64,000 nucleotides of DNA. Origin: Portunus trituberculatus. Its lineage: Eukaryota > Arthropoda > Malacostraca > Decapoda > Portunidae. The stretch covers positions 20,355,610 through 20,419,609 of the forward strand of contig NC_059289.1 of assembly GCF_017591435.1 (NCBI RefSeq). The letters run 5' to 3'. A program made the position numbers and the translations under genes. Below are positions 47,776 to 57,899 of the stretch, piece after piece. How positions within the stretch are numbered: the stretch's first letter is position 1; each line of letters opens with the position of its first letter. The notes below the pieces were generated by a model that did no database searches, was not told the DNA's origin, and saw nothing but the letters and a program-made list of their open reading frames with translations.

Positions 47776-47995
47776 TGCGCACGCTTGACCACACCGGACG
47801 GACGTGCTGTGGACCTGCTGGTCCATTTGGTGCTTTTTCTTACAGCAGGCCATGTTACTTGTTACGCAAGTACAGTGCCTACCATCCGTTACCTGCTTAA
47901 GGACGGTTAGTGCCTTACAAGATGGCTTTTTGTTGGCGGGGGGCTATATACAAGCTTACGGCTTTGTTTTGATCTCCCTTTGACGACCAGGTTGT

Positions 47996-49249
47996 GTGAT
48001 GGAGTCTCCCGGCTCCAGTGATGATGGGGCTGGTGCCCCTGTTGGACCCTCCCTGGTCAATTGGGCACCCAGTGCCCATGATTTGGACCACAGTGGCAGG
48101 GGCAGTGACTCTTCCAGGAGTCGTCATGCCGGGGATTGGGCGAGGAAGCGCCAGTCATGTTCGATTCACGGTTCTGACGTGTTTGCCTCTGCCCCCTGCC
48201 CCCCGCCCGCTTCAACTCTACCTTCGGCACCCCCACCTGGGCAATGGAATGCTGTTTTAGACGCCCTGGCTGAAATGAGGTCTGAGATACTGACCGTCTC
48301 AAGAGGGACCGTGGGAGCCTTCCCCCGGTTTCACCTAATCCTGTGAATGTGGGTGCCTCCTCCACTGCCTGCACCACCAGGATTAATGAGGGTGCTGGGC
48401 CTTCTCATGGGCAGGCTTGCTCGCCATCCCCTCCTTCCTTCTCGGGATTCCCTGCAGACAGCAGTGATGATGATTCCGTTGGTGAGCCCTCCACTACTGT
48501 GAGTCCCTTCTTCAGGGCATTCAAGTATTTGGGCCGACGGACGTGTTTTCGGCCGAAGTGGACGGTAAGGTGGCTGATATGATAAATTTTATGTTTGATA
48601 AGGGCATTCGAGAGGACGACTACAAGCCTTATGTGAGGATGACTGTGTTTTGAGACCTGCTAACTGGCCTGCCCTCTCTGCAGTGGACTGCAACCCTCAA
48701 GTGTTGGAGGCACTGAGGCCGGAGGCCAGGAGAGTGGATTTTCGGCTGAGGGAGGTAAATAAGGACATTTTGAGGGCTGCTTCTATAATTACCAAATCTT
48801 TAGTGAAATTAGACAAAGTGGCCCATGATGAGCAGCACCATGTGGTGGCGCAGGAAACAAACCTGATAAATGGTGCACTGGCCTTGTTAGGTCATGCCAA
48901 TGTTAGGAACAACCTCAATAGGAGGTTTGTGATGAAGCGTGAATTGAATCACAAGTTTTCTCACCTCTGCACAGAAAAAGTTCCCATGTCCAGATTCTTG
49001 TTTGGTGATGATATCTCCAAAAGTGTAAAACTGATTGAAGAATCGGCAAAGTTACGGTCCACCATCACAGCCAAGAGGCAGGTTTTCCCATGGCGTCTTC
49101 CTGGCAGAACTAGAGGTTTCTCGTCTAGGTTCCAGCCCTACGGGTTTAAGAGATCGGCCTTCAAGTCTGGTCACAGATCATCCCAGGCTCCACGCTACCC
49201 AGACCCAAAAAACGCCAGGGGCCGGGGCTACTCCAAGCCCCGGCACTGA
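47996..49249 (+). pseudogene. DIRS-B ORF1 (Gag-like), two or more frameshifts
   Basis: The start is at MESPGSSDDGAGAPVG (47999, second of two ATGs). The first 110 residues are Ser/Pro/Gly-rich. Frame changes near 48340 and between 48500 and 48650 lead through MINFMFDKGIREDDYKPYV to RPANWPALSAVDCNPQVLEA. The last 200 residues (48650-49249) form one frame with the pattern common in DIRS Gag-like proteins: helical segment, ALLGHANVRNNLNRRFVMKR, FSHLCTEKVPMSRFLFGDD, and a basic, Arg/Gly/Pro-rich end. The protein would package element RNA. It is at least partly broken in this copy. Confidence 0.75.
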
Positions 49250-49269
49250 ATCAGGCAAGTGACTGTTTT

Positions 49270-51249
49270 GTGGGTGGTAGACTTCACCACTTTGTCCATG
49301 AATGGAAGGAAATTACTTCTGATCCTTGTATATTAGATTTTGTTCAACACTGCCATTTGGATATTAATGTGGAGAATGTCAAACACTTATTTTTTCAGAA
49401 GGTTGAATACAGGTTTAATTCTTTAGAACAGGATGTTATCTCTACTGAAATTCAAAAATTACTTCTTCTTAAGGTAATTTCTGTCACTGAGTGGCAATAT
49501 GGACAAATTATTTCTCCTATTTTTCTAAGGAAGAAAAAGAATGGTGGATATAGGATAGTTTTGAATTTAGAGAAACTTAATTTACACATTCCATATATCC
49601 ACTTTAAAATGGAGGATTTTGAACTTGCGATCAAGCTCATTCATGCAGGTGACTTCTTGGCGTCAGTGGATTTAAAACATGCCTATTACTCAGTCAAGAT
49701 AGCGGAGGAACAGCAAAGATTTTTCTGTTTCACATGGCAAGGGGTTATTTACCAATTCAATTGTTTGCCTAATGGGGTGTCACCAGGCCCTAGAATTTTC
49801 ACAAAACTTATGAAGCCAGTTTTTTCACATTTGAGGAACAAAGATTATACTATCACCAGTTACATAGATGATTCACTTATCTGCAACAGCTCACAAGCAG
49901 GTTGCCTCGCTTGTGTGCAGGACACTGTTTCCCTTTTCAGGAGACTGGGTTTTTGTATCAATGAGGAAAAGTCCATTCTTACTCCTACTAAGTCTATTGA
50001 ATACTTAGGAAACATTATCAACACTGACAATATGACAATTTCTTTGCCGGAAAGAAGAGTTTCTAAAATTCGTCTTGCTTGTGAGGATCTTATGCACAAG
50101 TCGGTTGCCCAGATTAGACAGGTTGCACGGGTGATAGGTATTTTGGTCGCTGCCACCTCTGTGGTCGTTCTGGGAAAACTGCATTATAGAGTTCTTGAGA
50201 GGGCCAAGATTCATGCTTTACATCACTCTCATGAGAATTTTGATGCTATGATGCCTATTTCTGAGGAGATGAAACAAGAATTACTCTGGTGGTGCAAAAA
50301 TGCAGCAGTACAGGATAGGGTTATTTTCAGGCCGGCTGCAGAACTTGAATTGTTCACAGATGCTTCCAATATTGGTTGGGGTGGCAGCCTTAACCAGGTT
50401 TCTACAGGTGGTAGTTGGTCTTTGGAGGAAACTTCATTACACATCAATGCTCTTGAACTTACAGCAATTTTATTTACTCTGCAGGCATTTCGGCAGGAAG
50501 TTAAGGGAAAACATATTAAAATTTTTTGTGACAATTCTACAGCTGTTACTTATGTGAATGAAATGGGAGGTACCAAATCTCTGCCCTACAATGATCTTTC
50601 TATACTATCACATGTTCACACATCCCGGGGAAAGCTAACTATGAGGCAGATGAGGTTTCTCGCACTTTCAACTTGGCACGAGTGGAAATTGGATGTCAAT
50701 GTTTTTAGTTCTCTCTGTTCCACTTTTGGTACCCCCTCTATTGACCTGTTTGCATCTAGGCTTAACAAACAGATACCTATTTTTTGCTCATGGAAACCTG
50801 ACCCTGAGGCAACTTATTTTGATGCTTTCTCTCGTAACTGGACAAATTTTACTCTTCCTTATCCTTTTCCTCCCTTTTCCTTGATCTCTAGGTGTTTGCA
50901 GAAGATGGGGGCAGAGCAGGTCAAGGGGTGGATAGTGGTCCCACCTCTGGAGATCACAGCCTTGGATGGGCAGGCTGCTCCATATGCTGATAGATCACCC
51001 CAGACTGCTCAGGAAATCAAAGAACATTTTGATGCATCCCTGCTCAGCAGAAACACACCCTATCTTGACACACACTCGGTTGATGGCGTGCCTTCTTTCT
51101 GGGACTCCCTCAGAGTGCGAGGCATACGGAAGGAAGGTGCATCATGGTGTCTTGGAAGCCAGGTACAGGAAAACAGTACCAGTCACATCTCAAGCAATGG
51201 GCAAGCTTTTGTGGTAGAGGGGACATCAATCCCTTTAATCCAAATGTGA
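49270..51249 (+). CDS. DIRS-B reverse transcriptase / RNase H
   Basis: A 659-codon open frame, the longest intact frame in the window. An N-terminal GGRLHHFVHEW segment precedes the RT. RT motifs are KNGGYRIVLNLEKLN, FLASVDLKHAYYSV (residues about 130-143, catalytic Asp), NCLPNGVSPGPRIF and TSYIDDSLI (YIDD, residues about 196-204). RNase H follows with LELFTDASNIGWGG (about 358), INALELTAILFTLQAF and IFCDNSTAVTYVNEMGG. A post-RNase H region has DLFASRLNKQIPIF and LPYPFPPFSLISRC. The last 50 residues overlap the recombinase frame in another phase. All active-site residues I can locate are present, so enzymatic activity is possible; expression is unknown. Confidence 0.87.
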   Translation: MGGRLHHFVHEWKEITSDPCILDFVQHCHLDINVENVKHLFFQKVEYRFNSLEQDVISTEIQKLLLLKVISVTEWQYGQIISPIFLRKKKNGGYRIVLNLEKLNLHIPYIHFKMEDFELAIKLIHAGDFLASVDLKHAYYSVKIAEEQQRFFCFTWQGVIYQFNCLPNGVSPGPRIFTKLMKPVFSHLRNKDYTITSYIDDSLICNSSQAGCLACVQDTVSLFRRLGFCINEEKSILTPTKSIEYLGNIINTDNMTISLPERRVSKIRLACEDLMHKSVAQIRQVARVIGILVAATSVVVLGKLHYRVLERAKIHALHHSHENFDAMMPISEEMKQELLWWCKNAAVQDRVIFRPAAELELFTDASNIGWGGSLNQVSTGGSWSLEETSLHINALELTAILFTLQAFRQEVKGKHIKIFCDNSTAVTYVNEMGGTKSLPYNDLSILSHVHTSRGKLTMRQMRFLALSTWHEWKLDVNVFSSLCSTFGTPSIDLFASRLNKQIPIFCSWKPDPEATYFDAFSRNWTNFTLPYPFPPFSLISRCLQKMGAEQVKGWIVVPPLEITALDGQAAPYADRSPQTAQEIKEHFDASLLSRNTPYLDTHSVDGVPSFWDSLRVRGIRKEGASWCLGSQVQENSTSHISSNGQAFVVEGTSIPLIQM

Positions 51250-52065
51250 ATGACATAAACTTTTTAATGGTGTCTTTCAACAGGGGTGTAGGTTATAGCT
51301 CCATTAACACCTCGAGGGGTGCCCTTTCCACCTTGGGTATTATGGTAGATGGTGTATCTGCGGGCAGCCATCCCCTCGTCATCAGATTTCTGAAAGGTGT
51401 TTTTAACCTGCGACCCCCTAAACCACGGTACACAAAGACGTGGGATGTCCAGCCTGTTGTAAATTTTTTGAGATCCTTATACCCATTGAACACACTTAGT
51501 TTAAAAGAAATTACGCTTAAACTGGTTATGCTGATGGCACTCACGCAGCCTGCATGCATCCAAACGTTGCACTTACTCATGCTTCCAGGCATCAACATTG
51601 AAGACTTTTTCCATTACAATTCCGTTAGGGGACAACATTAAACAATGTAGGCCAAATTTTAACACTCAGTTTGTCACCTTTGTTGCTTTTGACAAGGATG
51701 CAAGACTTTGTGTTTGTAAGACTCTGAGAGAGTACATTACCAGGACTAATAATCTTAGATGTTTTCCAAATGCAGAAAATAGACTTCTCATTAGTTTTGT
51801 CAAACCTTATAAACCTGTGTCTAAAGATACCATTTCCAGATGGGTTAAGACTGTTCTTCATTTGGCTGGGATTGATACTAATGTGTTTACTGCAGGAAGT
51901 GTCAGATCAGCGGCGGCTTCAAAGGCCAAGGCTCTAGCTGTCCTCATCGGTACTATCATGGCAAAAGCGGGATGGTCTCGGGAATCAACTTTTGCTAGAT
52001 TTTATGACAAGGGTATTGTAGGCATTTCCGATCCTTTTCAGGATGCAGTTTTGCACATAGATTAA
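51144..52065 (+). pseudogene. DIRS-B tyrosine recombinase, one frameshift, catalytic changes
   Basis: The first frame starts near MVSWKPGTGKQYQSHLKQWA, overlapping the RT frame by about 100 bases, and continues SINTSRGALSTLGIMVDG and KLVMLMALTQPACIQTLHLL. In other DIRS recombinases the last segment carries the first catalytic Arg; here the codon is TGC (Cys), one C-to-T step from CGC. A frame change near 51600-51640 leads to DNIKQCRPNFNTQFVTFVAF. TAGSVRSAAASKAKA keeps the Arg of the His-x-x-Arg box with Gly in the His position, and STFARFYDKGIVG holds the Tyr nucleophile. Whether Gly at the His position is normal for this lineage is uncertain. Confidence 0.8.
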
Positions 52066-52454
52066 TAAGATTGGTTATGGTTAAAGTTTTGGGTTTTCAA
52101 ATTTGTTAGTTATTAAATGAATTTGTATTATTGGTGAGTTTGGGTTGATAAAGATACCGCTAAAGAGGATATTATATGCAATTGTACCATTGAATTCTTT
52201 TTGTTTGAACTCTTTGAGTCATCATGTGTATATTCTTCGTTTTTCATTTAGTTAAATGAAATTGTAGTGTTGTTCTTTTGTTTTGGATAGATGACTATGC
52301 TGTACTTATGCTGGGTTCATTTTGGGGTTATGGCTGTAAAATTTACCCATCTCAAATGTTCTGTGGCCTTCACAATTATTAAATTTGCTATCAAGTCCCT
52401 TAAATGGCGCTCCTTATTTTCCATATTTGGCATCATAGTTTGCGATTTACTACG
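52066..52454 (+). other. DIRS-B 3' non-coding region
   Basis: AT-rich, with no coding motif. An open frame near 52291-52548 overlaps the internal complementary region and has no recognisable features, so it is not called. Confidence 0.6.
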
Positions 52455-52625
52455 AAACCCACATGGCTTTAAAACCTCATGTGAGCTCCCCATGTCAGCG
52501 AAGACGACGGCTGACGTAAAATTTAAAAGTATACGAGATTTACCGTAGGTCAGTTGAAGTATGCTTGTAATTTTACGAAGGTCGTCTCTGCTGACAGGGG
52601 AGCATTCACATGCCCTCCTCTCCCC
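52455..52625. repeat. DIRS-B internal complementary region (circular-junction copy)
   Basis: The left part is the complement of the left terminal repeat (CATGTCAGCGAAGACGACGG). The right part, from AGGTCAGTTGAAGTATGCTT at about 52549, is the complement of the right end at about 52780-52817. The joining piece TATACGAGATTTACCG is complementary to CAGTAAGTCTCGTATAC at about 52821-52837. The region therefore reads as the complement of right end joined to left end, as DIRS replication through a circle requires. Confidence 0.82.
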
Positions 52626-52729
52626 GCCCTAGTTTTCAAGGGATTTATGTTCTGGGGATTTATGCCATAATTTCTTCACTCAATTTTATTTTTTCATGTG
52701 GTGTTCGTAGTCTTTAAAGTCTGGTGTTT

Positions 52730-52849
52730 GGCTGGGCTCCCGCATATCTCATGTGAACGCTCCCCTGTCAGCAGAGACGACCTTTGTAAAATTACAAGCA
52801 TACTTCAACTGACCTGTATACAGTAAGTCTCGTATACTTTTTAAATTCT
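52730..52849. repeat. DIRS-B right terminal repeat and end
   Basis: It starts within CTGGTGTTTGGCTGGGCTCC and carries the inverse of the left repeat. It extends through CAAGCATACTTCAACTGACC to TCTCGTATACTTTTTAAATT, where similarity to the internal complementary region stops. That sets the right boundary at about 52849. Confidence 0.78.
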
Positions 52850-52920
52850 TAAGTATCTTATGGGAAAAATAGCTTCACGATTCAAAACCCGCCCTAACCC
52901 CTTCAAATTGTGAGGATCCC

Positions 52921-52923
<3 letters not shown>

Positions 52924-52992
<69 letters not shown>
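52924..52992. repeat. (TA)n microsatellite
   Basis: About 33 TA units follow the right end of MITE-E and close the 23-kb chain. Confidence 0.96.
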
Positions 52993-52994
<2 letters not shown>

Positions 52995-53886
52995 CTTCAT
53001 ACTACTGAAGGAAGAAAGGGAGATGCGGGTAAAATACTATAGGGTCATCTCAGGAGAGGTGTGTCTAACACAGCACCACCTATTGAGAGCAGATCTAAAT
53101 TTGACCAACTTTATGAGAAAGAAAAAGTAGAGAGGCCAAAGGAAAATAAAAGAATGGAAATATAAGGATGACGAAACACAATGACAATTTGAAATGATAG
53201 TGCAACAGAAAAAAATATTGTAAACTGAGGAGGATGGAAAAAACTAAGTAAAAATGTTGTGGAAGCTGCAAAGGAAGTTAGTGGTGAAACCAGAGAACAC
53301 TCAAAAAGGCAAAGAGGGACAAACATGGTGGTGCAATGAAGCAGTAGAGGGGGCAGTGCAGGAAAAGAAACAGGCATACAAGAGGTGGTAGAGAACAAAG
53401 AATGAAGAAGATAGGAGAGAATATGAAAAGAAAGCAAGGGAGGCTAAAATGGAGGTAGCCGAAGCAAAGAGGCTGGTGTGGAAAAATTGGGATATAGAAT
53501 GGAATATTAGTGAGAAGCATAAAAGACATGTTCAAAATTGCAAAACAAATGAAGAAGAAATATGTAACTGGAGCAAAATATAAAAAGGATGAAAGAGGAA
53601 TTATCAAGATAAAGCAGGAAGAAAGACTTGAGAGGTGGAGGTCCTACTTTGAAAACCTCTTAAACATGGAAAATGAACATGCCCTGGAAGAGATGGATGT
53701 GGTGGAAGGTCTGATTGAAGAAATCACAGAGGAAGAGGTGAACAAAGCATTGAAAAAAATGAACAGCAGAAAAGCATCGGGTCCAACAAGAATGATCCGT
53801 GAATTAAAGAAGAAACCAGGTGATATAAGAGAATTAAAAAGGGTGTTCAGAGGTATAATTGATGAGAGAGAAATTCCTGAAGACTT
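52993..53886 (+). pseudogene. RTE-like LINE fragment, endonuclease-RT linker
   Basis: After decayed sequence, frames give TWWCNEAVEGAVQEKKQAYK (53320-53385), DRREYEKKAREAKMEVAEAK, RSIKDMFKIAKQMKKKYVTG, LERWRSYFENLLNMENE and EEVNKALKKMNSRKASGPT. WWN..V, ++A.++ and RW+.YF..LLN are hallmarks of the RTE/BovB linker and RT start. Later RT motifs are absent because the sequence stops at 53886 where LINE-F begins. Frameshifts occur near 53330 and 53500. Confidence 0.75.
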
Positions 53887-54715
53887 TTTTTATGTATGAA
53901 GGGAAACTGGCCAAGGGCAACAATATAAAAAAAAAAAGACCCACTTGATTGCCAGTTCCTTTAAAGAGAATACGAGTTATCCAAAAGACAGGGAAAAATG
54001 TCTTGAAACCTCCCTCTTAAAAGAAGTCAAGTCATAGGAAAATTAAAATACAGAAGCAGGCGGGGAATCCCAGAGATTTACAGTGAAAGCTATGAATGAC
54101 TGAGAGTACTGGTTAACTTTTGTATTAGAGCGCTGGAGAAAATATGGGTGAGAGGAAGAAGAAAGCCTCGTGCAGTGAGGCCAGAGGAAGAGGGGAGGCA
54201 TGCAGTTAGCATGAAAATAGCGATAAAAGATAACAAGAGCTGCAACATTCCGGCGGTGAGAAAGAGACTGAAGATAGTCAGTCAGAGGAGAGGAGTTGAT
54301 TAGACAAAAAGCTTTTGATTCCACCCTGTCTAACAAAACTGTGTTTGTGGAACTTCCCCAAGCATGCAAAGAGTACTCTATGTATGGATGGATAAGGCCT
54401 ATGTACATAATTAGAAGTTGAAGGGGCAAAAACAACTGGCAGAGACATCCCATAATGCCTAGCTACATAGAAGTTATTTTAGCAAGAGATGAAATGTAAA
54501 GTTTCCACTTGAGACTGAGTAAAGAGCAGACCAAGGATATTCAGTGTAGAAGATGGGGACAGCTGAGTGTCATTGAAGAAGAGGGCATAACTGTCTGGAA
54601 GATTGTGTCGAGTTGATAGAGGAATTGAGTTTTTGAGGCATTAAACACTACACTTAGAAAGATCAGAAGGCAGGCATTCTGTGGCGTCCCTGCATGATCT
54701 GATGACTTCCTGAAG
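53887..54715 (-). pseudogene. LINE-F 3' fragment (jockey-like C-terminal region)
   Basis: The minus strand reads CSVFNASKTQFLYQLDTIFQ (54660-54600), a thumb-type segment. It then reads MYIGLIHPYIEYSLHAWGSS, LLDRVESKAFCLINSS, SLSHRRNVAALVIFYRYFHA and FTVNLWDSPPASVF. This is the C-terminal end common to one arthropod LINE group. The 3' UTR contains TTGCCCTTGGCCAGTTTCCC, and a short A-rich tail (ATAAAAAA) abuts the RTE fragment at 53886. The upstream end is fused to LINE-A3 at about 54716. Confidence 0.75.
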
Positions 54716-56038
54716 GGCTGGTCCCATTGCCTTCTCTTCATCCAGTTCCTTCATTAACTCTTTTATTTCAAGCTTGGTTACTTTAACCTCTTTCATATAG
54801 ACTGTCTCTCTATTACCCTGTGGTCTTTCAAATTTGGATTCCTTAGTAAAGACCTCCTGAAATTTACTATTCAACAGTTCTGCCATACTTTTTGGGTCTT
54901 CCACCATCCCGTTCTATCTTTTTAACCTTTCTATTGTTTCTTTTTGCCTAATTTTTCCATTTATGAATCTGTAGAACAATTTCGGTTGCTCCTTACATTT
55001 TTTTCCTCTTTCTTTCTCACCTTAACATATTCATTTCTCGCTGCCTTGAAGTTTTCCTTATTTACTGGATTTCTATTTCTCCTCCACCTATTCCATGCTC
55101 CATTTCTTTTCTCCTTTGCCCTAGCACACCTTGCATTAAACCAATCTTTCTTTCCTTCTTCTTTATGTCTATATTTCGGGACATATTCCCTGACTCCTGT
55201 TTTGTATATTTCCAAAAATAAGTTATATTTCTCTTGCATCGTCTCTGAGTTTTCCATCTCCTCCCAGTTTACGTTTTTAAAATAGTTCTTGAGATTCTCA
55301 ATATCAGCCTTTCTGTATGAATCGTCTCTATCTTCCTTTCCCTCTTCTCTATCTATTTCTAATATTACATGATCACTCTTTCCCAATGGGCACTTATATC
55401 TTATATCATCATTCATTTGTATACCCCTAGTAAAAACTAGGTCCAATCTTGCCAGCTCGTCGTTTCCTCTGAATCTTGTGCATTCCTTTACTCTCTGGAC
55501 CATCATATTGTCTATCAGAAATCTTTCTCCCCAGGCTTCTTCCCCCATACCACTATCATAATTTTCCCAGTCCACTTCTTTACAGTTGTGAAATCTCCTA
55601 CTAAAATCACTTTTCTCCTTTCTTTAATGATTCTCGATAGACTCCTTATTGTGTCATCTATCATGTCTTTATATTCTTGATTGGTCCATGAATTTGTTTT
55701 TGGTGGCACATATGTTACAATGATAGTTAACTTTTTTTTTTATTAATATGCATCTTAACATACAGAACTTCTGCTTTTCCTTCCCCACATTCCACTTGGT
55801 TTATCACTATCTCCTTCCTTAACATTATCATGACTCCTCCTCCTCCTTTACCCACTCTGTCTCTTCTCCATACATTATACCTATTATCCAAGTCTATTTT
55901 GATTGCCTCATTTAGTTTTGTTTCAGCCAGGTATACAATATCTGGATTTTCTTTCTTTATGTAATCTCTTAATTCTAATTTACTTGATAAAACCCCGTCT
56001 ATGTTCGTATACATCATTTTTAGTCTCACCTTTATCAT
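54716..56038 (-). pseudogene. LINE-A3 ORF2: endonuclease and linker, RT missing
   Basis: Minus-strand pieces read MMYTNIDGVLSSKLELRDYI, PDIVYLAETKLNEA, GGGVMIMLRKEI, ILVGDF (then shifted) MDWENYDSGMGEEAWGE, LARLDLVFTRGIQ, PLGKSDHVILEIDRE and KKDWFNARCARAKEKRNGAW. Frame changes occur near 55730, 55575 and 54970. The RT begins with KLEIKELMKELDEEKAMGP and is cut off there, so palm and thumb are absent. Confidence 0.82.
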
Positions 56039-56059
56039 TTTTAGTTAAACTTTTTCCAC

Positions 56060-57889
56060 TTTTTTCTCTTCCTTCTCGTTTATATACCATTTCCTTATCC
56101 TGTCTCCTAGCATTCTCCAAAAAAATGGATTTTTTTCCTCTTCTGACCTTTCATTATTTTTTTCCCTTACTGCTGTCCCCAGTTCGTTGTATTTCTTCCT
56201 TTCTTCCTCATTTCTGTTTTTCTTTATATAGATATCCTTGCAGCCTTCTGTTTCTCTGAGTTTTGTTGTTCTATATAATATTTCTTCTGTTGCTGCTTGT
56301 GATCATAGTAGTATCTTAATTGGTCTTGATATGGTCCCATTCTGTTTATTTCTTCTACTTCCTCTTCCAAGTTCTGCCCATCTTCGTCGTTTAGATATTC
56401 TAGTAGGTCTTTGACTGATTTCATTTCTTCTTTTCTCTTCTTGGTCTATATTTTATATTTTATTTCTTTTAGTCCAAATACGACTACACTCTTCTTTTTT
56501 TCTGCAATTTCTCTAACTAGATTTTCTTTTTTCTTAAGGTCCTATCATTTTGTTTGTCATATTTTCTTCTTTTTCTTTTAGTTGTTCTTGCATCACCTAC
56601 TGAAAATCATCCTTATCTTTCTTATCTTGGACTCTCCATGCTTGTACTTCTTTTTTAATCACGTTCTGTACTCTTTCCTCTTCTTTGTTTACTAGATCTT
56701 TCAGCTTCTCTTTTTCTTTCTCGGCTTTACCGAGTCCTTCTTCCATCTGCTTCTTGTAGTTAGCTACTTTCTTTTTCAGTTGTTCGTTTTCCGCTCATAG
56801 CCTAGCTTCGTTTTCTTCCACTTTTTTTTTATCCTTTCTCTCTTTTTTTTTAAACTCATTTTCCTGTTGTTCATTCTCTTTCATTCCCATACTCTCCTTT
56901 ATCCATTTATCTAGCTTACGTTCAATAGTCAACACTCTATTAAACCTTTCAGGGCGCAAATAGGTTTTTAGAACATGTCTGTGAGACGCAAATTCGGCCG
57001 AAAAATCAAGGTTTGCAAAATTGAAAAGAATCAATATTCTCATGCATAATAGAGTGTTATGCATCTACTGTAAAAAATTTAGGTCTTTACTCACTCTGGA
57101 AAGTGGTGCAATAATGATAGGAAGTTGGCTTTCTGGTAGTATGTTGTGCGCTGTTGAGTATTGCAATCATAGTGGGTGGTTATTTTCTGCCGCAACTTGT
57201 GCAGGTGTTTTCACTAAATTACACAGAATTTTCTGCCTGATTTGAACTGCAGTTGCTCAGAACTGCTCCAGAACATGCTAGGGTAATTATTTTTCACACC
57301 TGTGCATACATTATGCTCACACAAATAATATGAAATACATTTTCAGAGTGTTTTCTTGATGTACATACGCATGCCCATATATGGTAATATACGAAATATG
57401 CAATATACTACCAATAAACAAAAAATATCTGGCATATCTGCTCTCTAACAACAAGATTTGATCATTACTCTTGTTATTTCTGTAAATAAATGCACAAATA
57501 GCCACTAGCGGTCGTAAAATAATAATAATTGTGAAAAAAGAGGCATCTGATACTCTACTGCCATTGTAACTATACTTTTCTTACCACACAACTGATGGTG
57601 CATCCCATGACTCGAGGGAGGATGGGAGAATGTCATCTGGCAACTAGCAGCAGCCAGGAGGCGCGTGGTTTAATTCTGTGAGTCATCAAATATGGGATCA
57701 CGATCGTGGACAGGAGGCATTTCCCTCAAAGCCACGATCGTGGTCCAGAGCACTGAAAGGGTTAAGTAGTGAAGTATTCGTCGTATCGAAACCTTCAAAT
57801 GCGCTCTCTCCCTCATCAACATAGTGATCTTCTTTCATTCTTACCCTAGTCTCATACCTGCATTTTGATGGAATCTCTTCTTTACTCAT
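56060..57889 (-). pseudogene. LINE-A3 ORF1, split by PB3
   Basis: The start MSKEEIPSKCRYETRVRMKE is at 57889. After FEGFDTTNTSLL (about 57768) the frame is interrupted by PB3 (56944-57761) and resumes with NRVLTIERKLDKWIKESMGM at about 56940. The rest is frameshifted: the coiled-coil region near 56830-56560, VVVFGLKEIKYK-like RRM start near 56490, MKSVKDLLEYLNDEDGQNLE at 56424, and the C-terminal domain near 56240-56070. It is non-functional. Confidence 0.82.
56944..57761 (-). mobile_element. PB3: piggyBac-like element with TTAA target duplication
   Basis: TTAA at 56940-56943 and 57762-57765 flank the element. Read on the minus strand the left end is CCCTTTCAGTGCTCTGGACC, and the other end, on the plus strand, is ACCTTTCAGGGCGC. 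LINE-A2 and A4 give the uninterrupted ORF1 sequence at this point. The minus-strand left end has CCACGATCGTGG at bases 19-30 and CCACGATCGTGA at bases 53-64. The 818-bp body has no recognisable protein. Confidence 0.87.
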
Positions 57890-57899
57890 GATTCTTTAA

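Larger units (their letters stand above)
47699..52849 (+). mobile_element. DIRS-B: nearly complete DIRS-like retrotransposon
   Basis: A left terminal repeat at 47699-47775 (TAATTTTACGTCAGCCGTCG onward) faces an inverted right repeat at about 52730-52805 (complement TAATTTTACAAAGGTCGTCT). Both run into GATATGCGGGAGCCCA and CCAAACACCAG. Between the recombinase and the right repeat is an internal complementary region that joins the complements of both ends. The order is Gag-like ORF1, RT/RNase H and tyrosine recombinase. Only a few frameshifts are present. Confidence 0.87.
46763..52923. mobile_element. MITE-E, split by the DIRS-B retrotransposon
   Basis: The left end AGGGGATCCTCATGATTTG (about 46763) and right end (complement CAGGGGATCCTCACAATTTG, to 52923) are inverted repeats. 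Both abut (TA)n. The host parts are 46763-47698 and 52850-52923. No transposase is visible in the left part. It contains its own (TA)n at 47186-47255. Confidence 0.8.
54716..57889 (-). mobile_element. LINE-A copy A3, 3'-truncated, carrying a piggyBac-like insertion
   Basis: On the minus strand it runs from the ORF1 start (57889) through the endonuclease to the first RT residues (DEEKAMGP at about 54720), then stops abruptly at LINE-F. It is more diverged from A2 and A4 than they are from each other. PB3 splits ORF1. Confidence 0.85.

Noticed and set aside
52291..52548. 85-codon open frame after the DIRS-B recombinase
   Set aside because: It overlaps the internal complementary region and has no protein motif.
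54043..54453. 136-codon frame as an independent host gene
   Set aside because: Its IHPYIEYSLHAWGSS and SLSHRRNVAAL motifs are those of a LINE C-terminus, and it continues into a LINE 3' UTR.
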